64,000 bases of DNA. It comes from Nitratireductor luteus (GTDB lineage: Bacteria > Pseudomonadota > Alphaproteobacteria > Rhizobiales > Rhizobiaceae). A model generated the notes under the pieces. It made no database searches, was not told the DNA's origin, and was given only the letters and a program-made list of their open reading frames with translations. A program made the position numbers and the translations under genes. Below, piece by piece: positions 26,314-34,868 of the stretch (position 1 is the stretch's first letter; the number at the start of each line of letters is the position of its first letter). The stretch lies in NCBI RefSeq assembly GCF_026162365.1, contig NZ_JAOANW010000004.1, positions 186,001 to 250,000 on the forward strand, given 5' to 3'.

Positions 26314-27804
26314 ATGAACGACAAACCATCCAAACCCCGGGGAAACCCGGACCGAAAAGCCGGAGACCGCAAGCCGGGCAAGGTTGCCTCGACCGGCAAG
26401 CCTCGCTTCGGCGGCAAGCCTGGCTTTCCGGCCAGGGAAGGCGCAAAACCCGAATTCGCCCGCAGGCCTGACAAGGCGCAGCGTGCGCCGCAAGGGTCAC
26501 AGAAGCCATTGCAAGAGGACGGCAAGGCAGAGCCGGCTGCCGCCGGCGAGCGTATCGCCAAGCGGCTGGCGCGGGCCGGCGTTGCTTCGCGGCGCGATGC
26601 CGAAGCCATGATCGAGGCCGGACGTGTCAAGGTGAATGGCCGTGCCCTCGCTTCTCCCGCCTTCAATGTGAGCCCCGGCGACAAGATCGAGGTAGACGGG
26701 GCGCCCATACCGGATGCCGAGCGCACGCGGCTCTTCCTGTTCCACAAGCCGGCGGGCGTAGTGACGACGTCGCGCGACCCCGAGGGCCGGCGCACCATCT
26801 TCGACATCATGCCACCGGGCCTGCCGCGCCTGATCACCGTCGGCCGCCTCGATATCAACACCGAGGGCCTGCTCATCCTCACCAATGATGGCGGGCTGGC
26901 GCGCGTTCTGGAGTTGCCGTCGACCGGCTGGCTGCGCCGCTATCGCGTGCGCGTTCACGGCAAGGTCGACCCGCTGGCGCTGGCCGAGCTCGAAAAGGGT
27001 ATAGCTGTCGACGGCGTTTATTACGGCGCCATCGAGGCGACGCTGGACCGCACGCAAGGAACCAATGCCTGGCTGACGCTGGGGCTGCGCGAGGGCAAGA
27101 ACCGCGAAGTCAGGAACGTGCTGGGCTCGCTCGGCCTCGATGTGACGCGGCTGATCCGGATTTCCTACGGCCCGTTCCAGCTTGGCGCGCTTGCCGAAGG
27201 AGCGGTGCAGGAGATCAAAGGCCGTATGCTGCGCGATCAGCTCGGCGAGCGCCTGATTGCCGAAGCCGGCGCGGATTTTGACGCACCCATCACGACACCG
27301 TTCTCCAACAAGCCCGTGCGCGCCGAAAAGCCGGTGCGCGTTGCGCCAGTGGAAGCCCCGGAGGCCGAAACGCCGGCCCCGCGCCCGCCGCGCGAGCGCG
27401 AACGCGAAAGACAGCCGATCAACCGCAAGCGCGAGCGCGAGGAAAAGCGCGAGGAAATACGGGGCCGGCTGCAGACCAAGCCGCCGTCCAGGTCCACTGG
27501 CAAGCCCGCCGGCAAGCGCGACGACGAAAAGCGCAAGCCGATCGAAAGGCGCTCGCGCGCGGCCAATGTGTGGATGGCGCCGGGCGCACGCCCGCTGGGC
27601 ACAAAGAAGCGCGAGGAAAAAGCGGCTGCCGATGCCCGAAGCGAAAGGCGTGGCGCGGCTGGACCGGACCGCGCGAAGGAAAGGTCCGGAACCGACAAGC
27701 CGCGCCGCGACGACCGCAAGGGGGCATCGCGACCGCATGGCCCGCGCAAGCCTTCGCCAAGCCGAGGATCCAAGGGCCCCCCCAAGGGACCTAAGGACCG
27801 TTGA
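26314..27804 (+). CDS. rluB: 23S rRNA pseudouridine synthase, RluB-like, with long basic tail
   Basis: This is an RsuA/RluB-family pseudouridine synthase, with RluB acting at U2605 of 23S rRNA. In the 496-residue protein a basic disordered leader (residues 1-70) precedes an S4 RNA-binding domain ('ERIAKRLARAGVASRRDAEAM'). The synthase domain follows, with catalytic Asp in 'VGRLDINTEG' near residue 179 and 'REGKNREVRNVLGSLG'. From about residue 330 to the end it is a low-complexity Arg/Lys/Glu/Pro-rich tail. E. coli RluB is about 290 residues, so the tail is a lineage feature. It is followed at once by rsmD. Confidence 0.93.
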   Translation: MNDKPSKPRGNPDRKAGDRKPGKVASTGKPRFGGKPGFPAREGAKPEFARRPDKAQRAPQGSQKPLQEDGKAEPAAAGERIAKRLARAGVASRRDAEAMIEAGRVKVNGRALASPAFNVSPGDKIEVDGAPIPDAERTRLFLFHKPAGVVTTSRDPEGRRTIFDIMPPGLPRLITVGRLDINTEGLLILTNDGGLARVLELPSTGWLRRYRVRVHGKVDPLALAELEKGIAVDGVYYGAIEATLDRTQGTNAWLTLGLREGKNREVRNVLGSLGLDVTRLIRISYGPFQLGALAEGAVQEIKGRMLRDQLGERLIAEAGADFDAPITTPFSNKPVRAEKPVRVAPVEAPEAETPAPRPPRERERERQPINRKREREEKREEIRGRLQTKPPSRSTGKPAGKRDDEKRKPIERRSRAANVWMAPGARPLGTKKREEKAAADARSERRGAAGPDRAKERSGTDKPRRDDRKGASRPHGPRKPSPSRGSKGPPKGPKDR

Positions 27805-27806
27805 CG

Positions 27807-28361
27807 ATGCGCGTCGTCGGCGGACGGATGCGGGGCAGACGGCTGGCCTCGCCCGAGGACGACACGATCCGTCCGACCACCGACCGCGCGCGCGAATCGC
27901 TCTTCAACGTACTCGAGCATGGCTATCCGGGCAGCCTCGACGGCGTTCGCGTGCTCGATCTTTTTGCCGGAACGGGCGCGCTCGGCATCGAAGCAATTTC
28001 GCGCGGAGCGGCATATTGCCTGTTCGTCGAGGAGCAGGGCGCTTCGCGCGCGCTCATCCGTGAGAATGTGGAGACACTCGGGCTTCAGGGGCACACCCGG
28101 ATATTCCGTCGCGACGCAGCCCGTCTCGGCCCGATCGGCACGATGCAGCCCTTTGGCCTCGTTTTCGCCGATCCGCCCTACGGCAAGGGGCTCGGCGAAC
28201 GGGCCATTGCTTCGGCGCTCGAAGGGGGCTGGCTGCTGCCGGATGCGCTGGTGCTTGTGGAGGAGGCGTCGGTCTCGCCGTTTCAGCCGCCGGAAGGCCT
28301 GACCCTGGCGGAACGGCGCGAATATGCTTCCTCCGTGATCACCATTTGCCGCGTTGCCTGA
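27807..28361 (+). CDS. rsmD: 16S rRNA (guanine(966)-N2)-methyltransferase
   Basis: RsmD methylates G966 of 16S rRNA using SAM. The 184-residue protein begins 'MRVVGGRMRGRRLASP', then shows the SAM motif 'VLDLFAGTGALGIEAISRGA' and the catalytic 'DPPY' in 'FADPPYGKG' near residue 121. The ATG at 27807 is 2 bp past the rluB stop. A TTG at 27801 overlapping that stop (TTGA) is an alternative start. Placed directly after rluB it forms an rRNA-modification pair. A weak GC hairpin and a T-run follow the stop at about 28373-28402. Confidence 0.95.
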   Translation: MRVVGGRMRGRRLASPEDDTIRPTTDRARESLFNVLEHGYPGSLDGVRVLDLFAGTGALGIEAISRGAAYCLFVEEQGASRALIRENVETLGLQGHTRIFRRDAARLGPIGTMQPFGLVFADPPYGKGLGERAIASALEGGWLLPDALVLVEEASVSPFQPPEGLTLAERREYASSVITICRVA

Positions 28362-28464
28362 ATTCCCGTGCCCGGGGTGCATCCCCAGGGACCGGCTTTT
28401 TGTTGCATCCGGGGTCTTCATTCGGCGATGATGCCGGCCTCGTGCAATATGAGGAATGCGTAGA

Positions 28465-29343
28465 GTGGCCGAAGAAGTACTCGATCCCGTAGTCACACGG
28501 CCGGGCGCCGGCGCAGGGCCGACCTTCGCGCTCGCGCTTGGCGGCGGCGGCGCGCGAGGGCTGGCCCACATCCACGCCATCGATGCGCTCGACGAACTCG
28601 GCATCCGCCCAGCCGTCATCTCCGGCTCGTCCATCGGAGCCCTCATGGGCGCCGGCATGGCCGCGGGCATGAGCGGCGCGCAAATCCGCGATCATGCCTA
28701 TTCGATCCTGTCGAGCCGCGCCGAGGTGGTCAGCCGCGTCTGGCGCTCAAGGCCCGCCAGCCTGTCGGAAATGGTGGAAGGTGGGCTGCGTCTCGGCCAG
28801 TTCAACGCCGAGCGGGTGATCGCCGCCTTCCTGCCTCCGAATATTCCGGACCGGTTCGAGGCGCTGCAGATCCCGCTCCGGGTGACGGCGACGGACTATT
28901 ACGGACATCACCTGGCGGTGTTCGACAGCGGCGACCTCAATTCGGCGCTGGCCGCCTCAGCCGCGCTGCCGGCGGTCTTCCGGCCGGTGCAGCGGGATGG
29001 GCGCACGCTCATCGACGGCGGCATTTACAATCCCGTTCCCTTCGACCTGCTTCAAGGGATGGCCGATGTGGTCATTGCCGTCGACGTGGTGGGCGCACCG
29101 ACCGTCAAGACCGCCAAGGTGCCGAGCGCCATCGAAATGATGTTCGGCGCGACGCAACTGATGATGCAGTCGATCATATCGATGAAGCTGCAGAGCACGC
29201 GGCCGGACATTCTGCTGCGGCCGGCGGTCTCGCGATTCCGGGTGCTGGATTTCCTCAAGATCGACGCGATTCTCAAAGAGACGTCCGGGATCAAGGACGA
29301 ACTCAAGCGCGCAGTCGAGCGCGCGATCGAGAGCAGAGTCTGA
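28465..29343 (+). CDS. Patatin-like phospholipase family protein
   Basis: This is a serine-Asp dyad lipid acyl hydrolase of the patatin/RssA group. The 292-residue protein shows the oxyanion-hole motif 'GGGGARG' (residues 26-32), the nucleophile elbow 'GSSIG' with S56, and the catalytic 'DGG' near residue 186 ('LIDGGIYNPVP'). I prefer the GTG at 28465 because GAGGA sits 9 bp before it; the ATG at 28456 directly abuts that site. There is no signal peptide, so it should be cytosolic or inner-membrane associated. It probably follows rsmD in an operon and converges with the antiporter gene. Confidence 0.9.
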   Translation: MAEEVLDPVVTRPGAGAGPTFALALGGGGARGLAHIHAIDALDELGIRPAVISGSSIGALMGAGMAAGMSGAQIRDHAYSILSSRAEVVSRVWRSRPASLSEMVEGGLRLGQFNAERVIAAFLPPNIPDRFEALQIPLRVTATDYYGHHLAVFDSGDLNSALAASAALPAVFRPVQRDGRTLIDGGIYNPVPFDLLQGMADVVIAVDVVGAPTVKTAKVPSAIEMMFGATQLMMQSIISMKLQSTRPDILLRPAVSRFRVLDFLKIDAILKETSGIKDELKRAVERAIESRV

Positions 29344-29412
29344 TACCGAGGACACCGGTGCGCCATGCGTTCATTAGGATGCGCAAAGGACGCTCCATCT
29401 TGTTGTTTTCTT

Positions 29413-29452
29413 CATTTATGCGGACGTCAGGTGGTTCCGCCTGACCGCAAAA
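29413..29452. repeat. GTCAGGTGG-hairpin repeat, copy C
   Basis: 'catttatgcggacgtcaggt' followed by 'ggttccgcctgaccgcaaaa' forms a GTCAGGTGG / CCGCCTGAC stem with one G-T pair. It lies between the convergent patatin and antiporter stop codons, where the hairpin could terminate both transcripts. Confidence 0.7.
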
Positions 29453-29469
29453 GGCCATGATGCCCTGTA

Positions 29470-31278
29470 TCAGCCCCGATCAGCGATCACCTTTTCATCC
29501 CGGTTCAGCCGGCGCGCCTGGCGGCTTGGCTTGATCAACGGTTCGGGTGTGACCGGGCGGGTGTGCATCCTGTCCTGTCCAGCCGACAGGCCGTCCACCG
29601 CCTGGATTTCGAGGCGTTCCTCGTCGCGGCGGCGCACGTCGTCCGTGATGGCGCGAGCGACCTCCTCTTCCGTGCCCAGCACCTTGAGTGACATCTGGCC
29701 GAACACGAGGGCCGATTCCAGCGTTTCGCGGAGTTCGTATTCCACGCCGCGCGCTCTCAGCGAAAGCGCGTGCGCCCGGTCGTAGGAGCGGACGAAAAGC
29801 TTCACGTCGGGGTATTCGGAACGGATAAGGTCGACGATCATATCCGTCTGGGCACGGCCGTTGACGCACACGGCGACGACCTTCGCTCGCCTGATGCCGG
29901 CCGCTTCCAGCACCTCCTTGCGGCGGCCGTCGCCGAAATAGATGCGGAAACCGAACTTCTCGACCGTGCGCACACGGGCGGCGGAGTGGTCGATGATGGT
30001 GACGTCGCTGCCGCCGGCCAGAAGCACCTGCGAGGCGATCTGGCCGAAGCGCGAGAAGCCGATCATCAGCACGTCCGCCCCCGCGCCCTCGAAATCCTCC
30101 TCCATCTCCTCGGGCGTATCGCCGCGCACCAACCGCTCGCCGATACGGACCGTAAGCGGCGTCAACGCCATCGACAGCGTCACCACGGCGGTCAGCAGCG
30201 AGGCCATCGCCGGGGCGAAGATGAGCGCGGCCGAGGCGGCGGTGAAAAGCACGAAGCCGAATTCGCCGCCCTGCGGCAGCAGCGACGCTATCCGCAGGGC
30301 ATTGTCATGGTCGGAGCCGAAAATGCGACATATTCCATAGAGGATAACGGCCTTCGCCAGCATGAGCGCGGGCACGGCGAGAACCACGACCAGCCAGTTT
30401 TCCAACACGACGCCGAGATCGAGCGAAAGCCCGATGGCCATGAAGAACAGGCCGAGCAGGATGCCGCGAAAGGGTTCGATATTCGCAGTGAGCTCGTGCC
30501 TGAAGGAAGAATCGGCCAAAAGCACGCCAGCGATGAAAGCACCCAACGCCATGGAGAGGCCGGCGACCTGCAACAGGGTGGCGGATCCGAGCACGACGAG
30601 GAGCGCGGTTGCGATCATCGCCTCCTTCGCGCCGGACTGGGCGATGAGGCGGAACAGCGGGTTGAGCAGGTAGCGTCCGGCGATCACCAGGGCGGCAATG
30701 GAGGCCAGCGCCACCGCGAACCGCGTTCCGCTGATGGCGTCGGCGCCTTCACCACCCGGCGAAAGCAGCGGCACGAGCGCCAGAAGTGGAGCGATCGCGA
30801 TATCCTGGAAAAGCAGGATGGAGAACGATTTTTGCCCGAAGCCGGTATTGAGCAGACCCTGGCCCTCCAGTGTCTGCACCGCGAAGGCGGTGGATGACAG
30901 GGCAAGGCCGAAACCGACGATAATGGCGGCCGAAATCGAAAATCCGGGCAGGAACGATGCCAGCAGCGCCAGCACGGCGCCCGTCATCAGAACCTGCGCG
31001 AGCCCCAGCCCGAAGATGTCGCGGCGCATGGCCCAAAGCCTGGATGGCTTGAGCTCGAGCCCTATGATGAAAAGCAGAAAGACCACGCCGAGCTCGGCCA
31101 CATGCAGCAGTTCTTCACCGTCCGAGATAAGACGGGCGACAGGGCCGATGGCGACGCCTGCGGCCAGATAGCCCAGGATGGTGCCGAGCCCGATGCGCTG
31201 GAACAGCGGTGCGGCGATGACGGCAGCCATCAGTAAAAGGAGAGGTTCCTGGTAGATGCCGGTAGTGGTTGCCTCCAT
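29470..31278 (-). CDS. CPA2 family monovalent cation:proton antiporter (Kef-type)
   Basis: This 602-residue inner-membrane protein has 12-13 hydrophobic segments (about residues 7-390) with the CPA2 signatures 'LGYLAAGVAIGP' and 'LFIIGLELKPSRLW'. 'SMALGAFIAGVLLADSSFRHE' marks the ion-site helix. It ends in a cytosolic TrkA-N (RCK) domain with 'LMIGFSRFGQIASQVL' and 'VTIIDH'. KefB/KefC-type systems export K+ in exchange for H+ and often respond to glutathione adducts; no KefF/KefG gene is adjacent. The frame extends 193 codons upstream through pmbA in antisense, which I discount. The start 'MEATTTGIYQEPLLLL' is family-like. Confidence 0.92.
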   Translation of the reverse strand: MEATTTGIYQEPLLLLMAAVIAAPLFQRIGLGTILGYLAAGVAIGPVARLISDGEELLHVAELGVVFLLFIIGLELKPSRLWAMRRDIFGLGLAQVLMTGAVLALLASFLPGFSISAAIIVGFGLALSSTAFAVQTLEGQGLLNTGFGQKSFSILLFQDIAIAPLLALVPLLSPGGEGADAISGTRFAVALASIAALVIAGRYLLNPLFRLIAQSGAKEAMIATALLVVLGSATLLQVAGLSMALGAFIAGVLLADSSFRHELTANIEPFRGILLGLFFMAIGLSLDLGVVLENWLVVVLAVPALMLAKAVILYGICRIFGSDHDNALRIASLLPQGGEFGFVLFTAASAALIFAPAMASLLTAVVTLSMALTPLTVRIGERLVRGDTPEEMEEDFEGAGADVLMIGFSRFGQIASQVLLAGGSDVTIIDHSAARVRTVEKFGFRIYFGDGRRKEVLEAAGIRRAKVVAVCVNGRAQTDMIVDLIRSEYPDVKLFVRSYDRAHALSLRARGVEYELRETLESALVFGQMSLKVLGTEEEVARAITDDVRRRDEERLEIQAVDGLSAGQDRMHTRPVTPEPLIKPSRQARRLNRDEKVIADRG

Positions 31279-31417
31279 CCGTGTTCCCCGCCTGGTTCGC
31301 CATAGTCTTTGCGGCCATATGACATTCTCACGCCATTGCGCTACCGCTCCCGGAACCATAAATGGTTGACCATGCCATGTCTCGCCACTTTCCTCCCTCA
31401 AACCAGCGGGTGAACGG

Positions 31418-32761
31418 ATGACCGGATCATCGGATGAGAAACAGCTTCTGGACCGCGTCGCCTCGCTTGTCGAGGCGGCAAAGAAGGCCGGTGCGGATGC
31501 CGCCGACGCGGTGGTGATCCGGTCGCGGTCGCGCAACGTCTCCGTGCGCCTGGGCAAGGTCGAGGGTACCGAATCGTCCGAAAGCGACGACATGTCCTTG
31601 CGGGTCTTTGTCGGGCAGCGCGTGGCCAGCGTATCGGCGACCACGGCGTCCGATCCGGCCTCGCTCGCTGTGCGCGCCGTCGCCATGGCCCGCGTGTCGC
31701 CGGAAGATGCATTCGCCGGCCTTGCCGATCCCGACAAGCTCGCCCGGCGGTTCGCCGATCTTGATCTGGTTGATCCGACCGAGGTCTCGCCCGACCGCTT
31801 GAGGGACGACGCGCTGGCGGCCGAGGAGGTGGCGCTTGCCGTGCCCGGCGTGACCAATTCGTCGGGTGCCGGCGCCAGCGCCGGTTCCGGCGGACTGGTT
31901 CTTGCGACCTCTCAGGGCTTCGTCGGCCAATATGCCGCGACCCGCTTCTCCCGCTCGGTCAGTGTGATCGCCGGCGAGGGCACCGGAATGGAGCGCGACT
32001 ACGATTTTTCCTCCCGGCTTCACTTTGCCGACCTCGATACGCCGGAGAAGATCGGCCGCACCGCAGGCGAGCGCGCGGCGCGCCGGCTGGGCGCTCGCAA
32101 GGTTCCCACCGGCAGATATCCCGTCATCTATGATTCCCGCGTGGCAAGGGGCATCGCCGGCCACATCGCGGGTGCCATCAATGGCGCCTCGGTGGCACGC
32201 AAGACGAGCTTTCTGCGCGACCGAATGGGCAAGCAGATCGCTTCCGCCGACATCACCATAACGGACGACCCGACGCGCGTACGCGGGCAGGCCTCCCGTC
32301 CCTTCGACGGCGAAGGCGTGGCCGGTGTTCCGATCGTGCCTGTGAGGAACGGGGTTCTGGAGGCCTGGCTATTATCCTCCTCCGTGGGGCGCGAGCTGGG
32401 GCTCGAGACCAACGGTCGTGGTGCCCGCGCTTCCTCTTCGGTCAACCCGTCCTCGACCAATTTCGCCATCGAGCCGGGGGAGACGGATCGCGACGATCTG
32501 ATCAGCGGGATCAAGGCCGGACTCTACGTGACCGAGGTCTTCGGCCAGGGCGTCAATATGATTACCGGCGAATACAGCCGAGGGGCGGCGGGCTTCTGGA
32601 TCGAGAACGGGGTGATTGCCCATCCCGTTTCCGAGATCACCATCGCCGGGAACATGAAGGACATGTTCCTGAACATGACGCCGGCAAGCGACCTCGACCG
32701 CAACTACGGCACGGCGGCGCCGACCCTGCTTATCGAGGGCATGACCATTGCGGGAGAGTGA
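31418..32761 (+). CDS. pmbA: TldE/PmbA metallopeptidase-family protein
   Basis: PmbA (TldE) is the partner of TldD in a heterodimeric protease that matures some ribosomal peptides and degrades unfolded antitoxins. The 447-residue protein has the family N-terminus with 'RSRSRNVSVRLGKVEG', the middle 'RKVPTGRYPVIYDSRVA', and the C-terminal 'ITGEYSRGAAGFWIENG'. It lacks an HExxxH motif, which identifies the non-catalytic TldE partner. No tldD is in the window. The stop overlaps the next gene's TTG start by 14 bp, so the phosphatase downstream is likely translationally coupled. Confidence 0.93.
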   Translation: MTGSSDEKQLLDRVASLVEAAKKAGADAADAVVIRSRSRNVSVRLGKVEGTESSESDDMSLRVFVGQRVASVSATTASDPASLAVRAVAMARVSPEDAFAGLADPDKLARRFADLDLVDPTEVSPDRLRDDALAAEEVALAVPGVTNSSGAGASAGSGGLVLATSQGFVGQYAATRFSRSVSVIAGEGTGMERDYDFSSRLHFADLDTPEKIGRTAGERAARRLGARKVPTGRYPVIYDSRVARGIAGHIAGAINGASVARKTSFLRDRMGKQIASADITITDDPTRVRGQASRPFDGEGVAGVPIVPVRNGVLEAWLLSSSVGRELGLETNGRGARASSSVNPSSTNFAIEPGETDRDDLISGIKAGLYVTEVFGQGVNMITGEYSRGAAGFWIENGVIAHPVSEITIAGNMKDMFLNMTPASDLDRNYGTAAPTLLIEGMTIAGE

Positions 32762-33551
32762 GCCGCGTCATGCCGAACATGCCGAAGACCTGACGCTGAT
32801 CGAGACGGCGGCGCGCGAGGCGGGCGAAATCGCCATGCGCTATTTCCGGCGCGATCCGGAGGTCTGGATGAAGGCGGGCGACTCTCCCGTTAGCGCCGCC
32901 GACTTGGCCGTCGATGCATTTCTCAAGTCGACGCTGCTTGCCGCCCGCCCTGATTATGGCTGGCTGTCTGAGGAGACGGTCGACAACGCCGAACGGCTCG
33001 CCGCGCGGCGTACTTTCGTGGTCGATCCCATCGACGGCACGCGCGCGTTTATCGACGGGCGCAAGGTCTGGTGCATCAGCATCGCCGTCGTGGAAGACGG
33101 CCGCAGCCTGGCCGGCGTGCTCGATTGTCCGGCCAGCGACGAGATTTTCACGGCTGCCGCCGGCGCGGGCGCCTGTATGAACGGCGTGCGCATCGGCGTG
33201 CGGAAGGACCAGCCTGACATCGCCATGGGCGGTCCGAAAGCCATGATCGATAGATTGCCTCCGCAGCTGCGCGAGCGCATCACGCCGCACGGATATATCC
33301 CGTCGCTCGCCTATCGTATCGCGCTCGTGGCGCGCGGCACGCTGGATGCGACCTTCGTCAAACCGGCTTCCCACGACTGGGATCTCGCGGCGGCCGATCT
33401 TCTTCTATCGGAAGCCGGCGGCCAGATCGTGGATGCGTCGATGCGCCGCCCGCGTTATGCCGGCCCCAACCCGAAACTGGGGTCGCTGGCAGCGGGGAGC
33501 GGCGACATTCTGCGCTCCATGGCGAAGGTTCTGGCGGAACTCCCGGTCTAG
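32748..33551 (+). CDS. Inositol monophosphatase family protein (CysQ-like 3'(2'),5'-bisphosphate nucleotidase)
   Basis: This 267-residue Mg2+-dependent, Li+-sensitive phosphatase shows the family metal motifs: 'SEET' with 'DPIDGTRAFIDG' (Asp-Pro-x-Asp-Gly-Thr) near residues 92-103, and 'HDWDLAAADLLLSEAGG' near residue 209. Relatives in this position hydrolyse 3'-phosphoadenosine 5'-phosphate (CysQ) or inositol phosphates, and the sequence alone does not decide. The start is a TTG inside the end of pmbA, with no ATG giving the full N-terminal helix. DUF4170 and the lipid A genes follow on the same strand. Confidence 0.88.
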   Translation: MRESEPRHAEHAEDLTLIETAAREAGEIAMRYFRRDPEVWMKAGDSPVSAADLAVDAFLKSTLLAARPDYGWLSEETVDNAERLAARRTFVVDPIDGTRAFIDGRKVWCISIAVVEDGRSLAGVLDCPASDEIFTAAAGAGACMNGVRIGVRKDQPDIAMGGPKAMIDRLPPQLRERITPHGYIPSLAYRIALVARGTLDATFVKPASHDWDLAAADLLLSEAGGQIVDASMRRPRYAGPNPKLGSLAAGSGDILRSMAKVLAELPV

Positions 33552-33662
33552 CAGCAACTTATTGTTGCCTCCTCACGCGAATGGTTTCAAAAGTGGGCCG
33601 GTTCATTTACATGACGCGCAAGTTCTGCGTCGCATTGACGAAAAATCAGATGGGACGAATGG

Positions 33663-33908
33663 ATGGCTGAAGAAACCGAGAGCCGGCAATTGCTTCACCT
33701 GGTCTTCGGCGGCGAGCTGAAGTCGCTGACGGGGACCGAGTTCAAGGATATCGACGCGCTCGACATTGTCGGCATCTATCCCAACTATCGGGCGGCCGAG
33801 GCGGCATGGCGGTCCAAGGCGCAGGAAACCGTGGACAATGCCCATATGCGCTATTTCGTTGTTCACCTGCACCGCTTCCTCGATCCTGGCGCAGGCAAGG
33901 CCGGCTGA
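33663..33908 (+). CDS. DUF4170 domain-containing small protein
   Basis: This 81-residue acidic soluble protein has the DUF4170 pattern 'LHLVFGGELKSL' and 'VGIYPNYRAAEAAWRSKAQETVDNAHMRYFVVHLHRF' split by a short loop. The family is restricted to alphaproteobacteria and its function is unknown. It is always found before the acyltransferase/waaA genes in my knowledge of rhizobial genomes. Its TGA stop overlaps the next gene's ATG (TGATG at 33906-33910), so the two are translationally coupled. That supports a role in outer-membrane lipid assembly, by context only. Confidence 0.88.
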   Translation: MAEETESRQLLHLVFGGELKSLTGTEFKDIDALDIVGIYPNYRAAEAAWRSKAQETVDNAHMRYFVVHLHRFLDPGAGKAG

Positions 33909-34696
33909 TGAAGAATGAAGCCGCGGCCGCTTCGACGGTGGTTGACGTGAAGGCCGGGTCCCGCAGGCGGCGGCCTTTCAAGGCGCTCTGGCGGCGGATA
34001 CGCAAGCCGCTGGCAAGGTCGCGTGTCGTCAAGCAGGTGGTCGCGTCGCTGCTGGCCAATACGATACGCTTCATCGCCTTTACAAATCCCCCCGTGAAGG
34101 GTTCGCACGATCCTCGAAAAGCGATTGCCGAGCATACGCCCGCCATCGCCGCGCTCTGGCATGGCCAGCATATCCTGGGGCCGACGATCAATCCGCCGAA
34201 GCACAAGCTGGTCGCGCTGTTTTCGCGCAGCGCGGATGCCGAACTCAACGCGCTGGTAGCCCAGAAGCTGGGCTTCGACGTCGTGCGCGGTTCGGGCGGA
34301 CGCGAAGGGCACAGCGCCAAGAAGGGTGGCGCTGCAGCGCTGATCCAACTCAAGCGGACCATCGACAAAGGCTGCAACGTCGCCATGATCGCCGACATCC
34401 CGCATGGCACGCCGCGCGAGGCCGGGTTGGGCATCGTCACGCTGGCGCGGTTGGCGGGCCGACCCATCGTTCCCGTGGCGATCGCCACCAGCCGCCGCAA
34501 GGTTCTGGAACGGACTTGGGACAAGACGACCATCAACCTGCCTTTCGGCCGCAGCGCAGTCGTGATGGGCGATCCCATCCACGTGCCCGCCGACGCCAGC
34601 GACGAGCTCATGGAAGAAAAGCGCCGCGAAGTCACGGACGCGCTCAATCTTGCCACGCGCGACGCCTATAAGCTCGTCGACAAGCAATTCCGCTGA
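33908..34696 (+). CDS. Lysophospholipid acyltransferase family protein (DUF374)
   Basis: This 262-residue member of the LPLAT superfamily, DUF374 branch, probably acylates a lipid A or phospholipid intermediate at the inner-membrane surface. The acyltransferase motif appears as 'ALWHGQHI', in place of the classic H-x4-D, followed by 'RSADAELNALVAQKLGFDVVRGSGGREG' in segments and 'IADIPHGTPREAG'. A basic N-terminus with Arg clusters precedes a short hydrophobic helix. The start ATG overlaps the DUF4170 stop. Downstream, after a 131-bp palindromic element, comes waaA, and DUF374 genes are regularly paired with waaA. Confidence 0.9.
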   Translation: MKNEAAAASTVVDVKAGSRRRRPFKALWRRIRKPLARSRVVKQVVASLLANTIRFIAFTNPPVKGSHDPRKAIAEHTPAIAALWHGQHILGPTINPPKHKLVALFSRSADAELNALVAQKLGFDVVRGSGGREGHSAKKGGAAALIQLKRTIDKGCNVAMIADIPHGTPREAGLGIVTLARLAGRPIVPVAIATSRRKVLERTWDKTTINLPFGRSAVVMGDPIHVPADASDELMEEKRREVTDALNLATRDAYKLVDKQFR

Positions 34697-34704
34697 GAGA
34701 GCGT

Positions 34705-34835
34705 CTGGAAATGGATGAGAGCGGCCTGCAAATGGCGATTTCCTGTGCTCCGGTGCTCACGTACCCAATGTACGCCCCGCTCGTCGCTGCGCGGCCCCAA
34801 ACATCACCATTTTCGCCTCCCTTATCCATTTTCAG
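34705..34835. repeat. 131-bp palindromic element in the waaA leader
   Basis: Terminal arms CTGGAAATGGAT (34705-34716) and ATCCATTTTCAG (34824-34835) match with one mismatch. A second symmetrical pair lies inside (aaatggcgat / catcaccattt), and the centre is GTAC-ccaat-GTAC (34761-34773). It fills the gap between the DUF374 gene and waaA and has no coding sense. It is probably a miniature mobile element. Confidence 0.7.
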
Positions 34836-34868
34836 GTCTCTGATGGGGCGATCTCTGATGGGCAGGCA

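Noticed and set aside
31279-31857. 193-codon extension of the antiporter gene
   Set aside because: It runs antisense through the start of pmbA. The Kef-type N-terminus starts normally at 31278.
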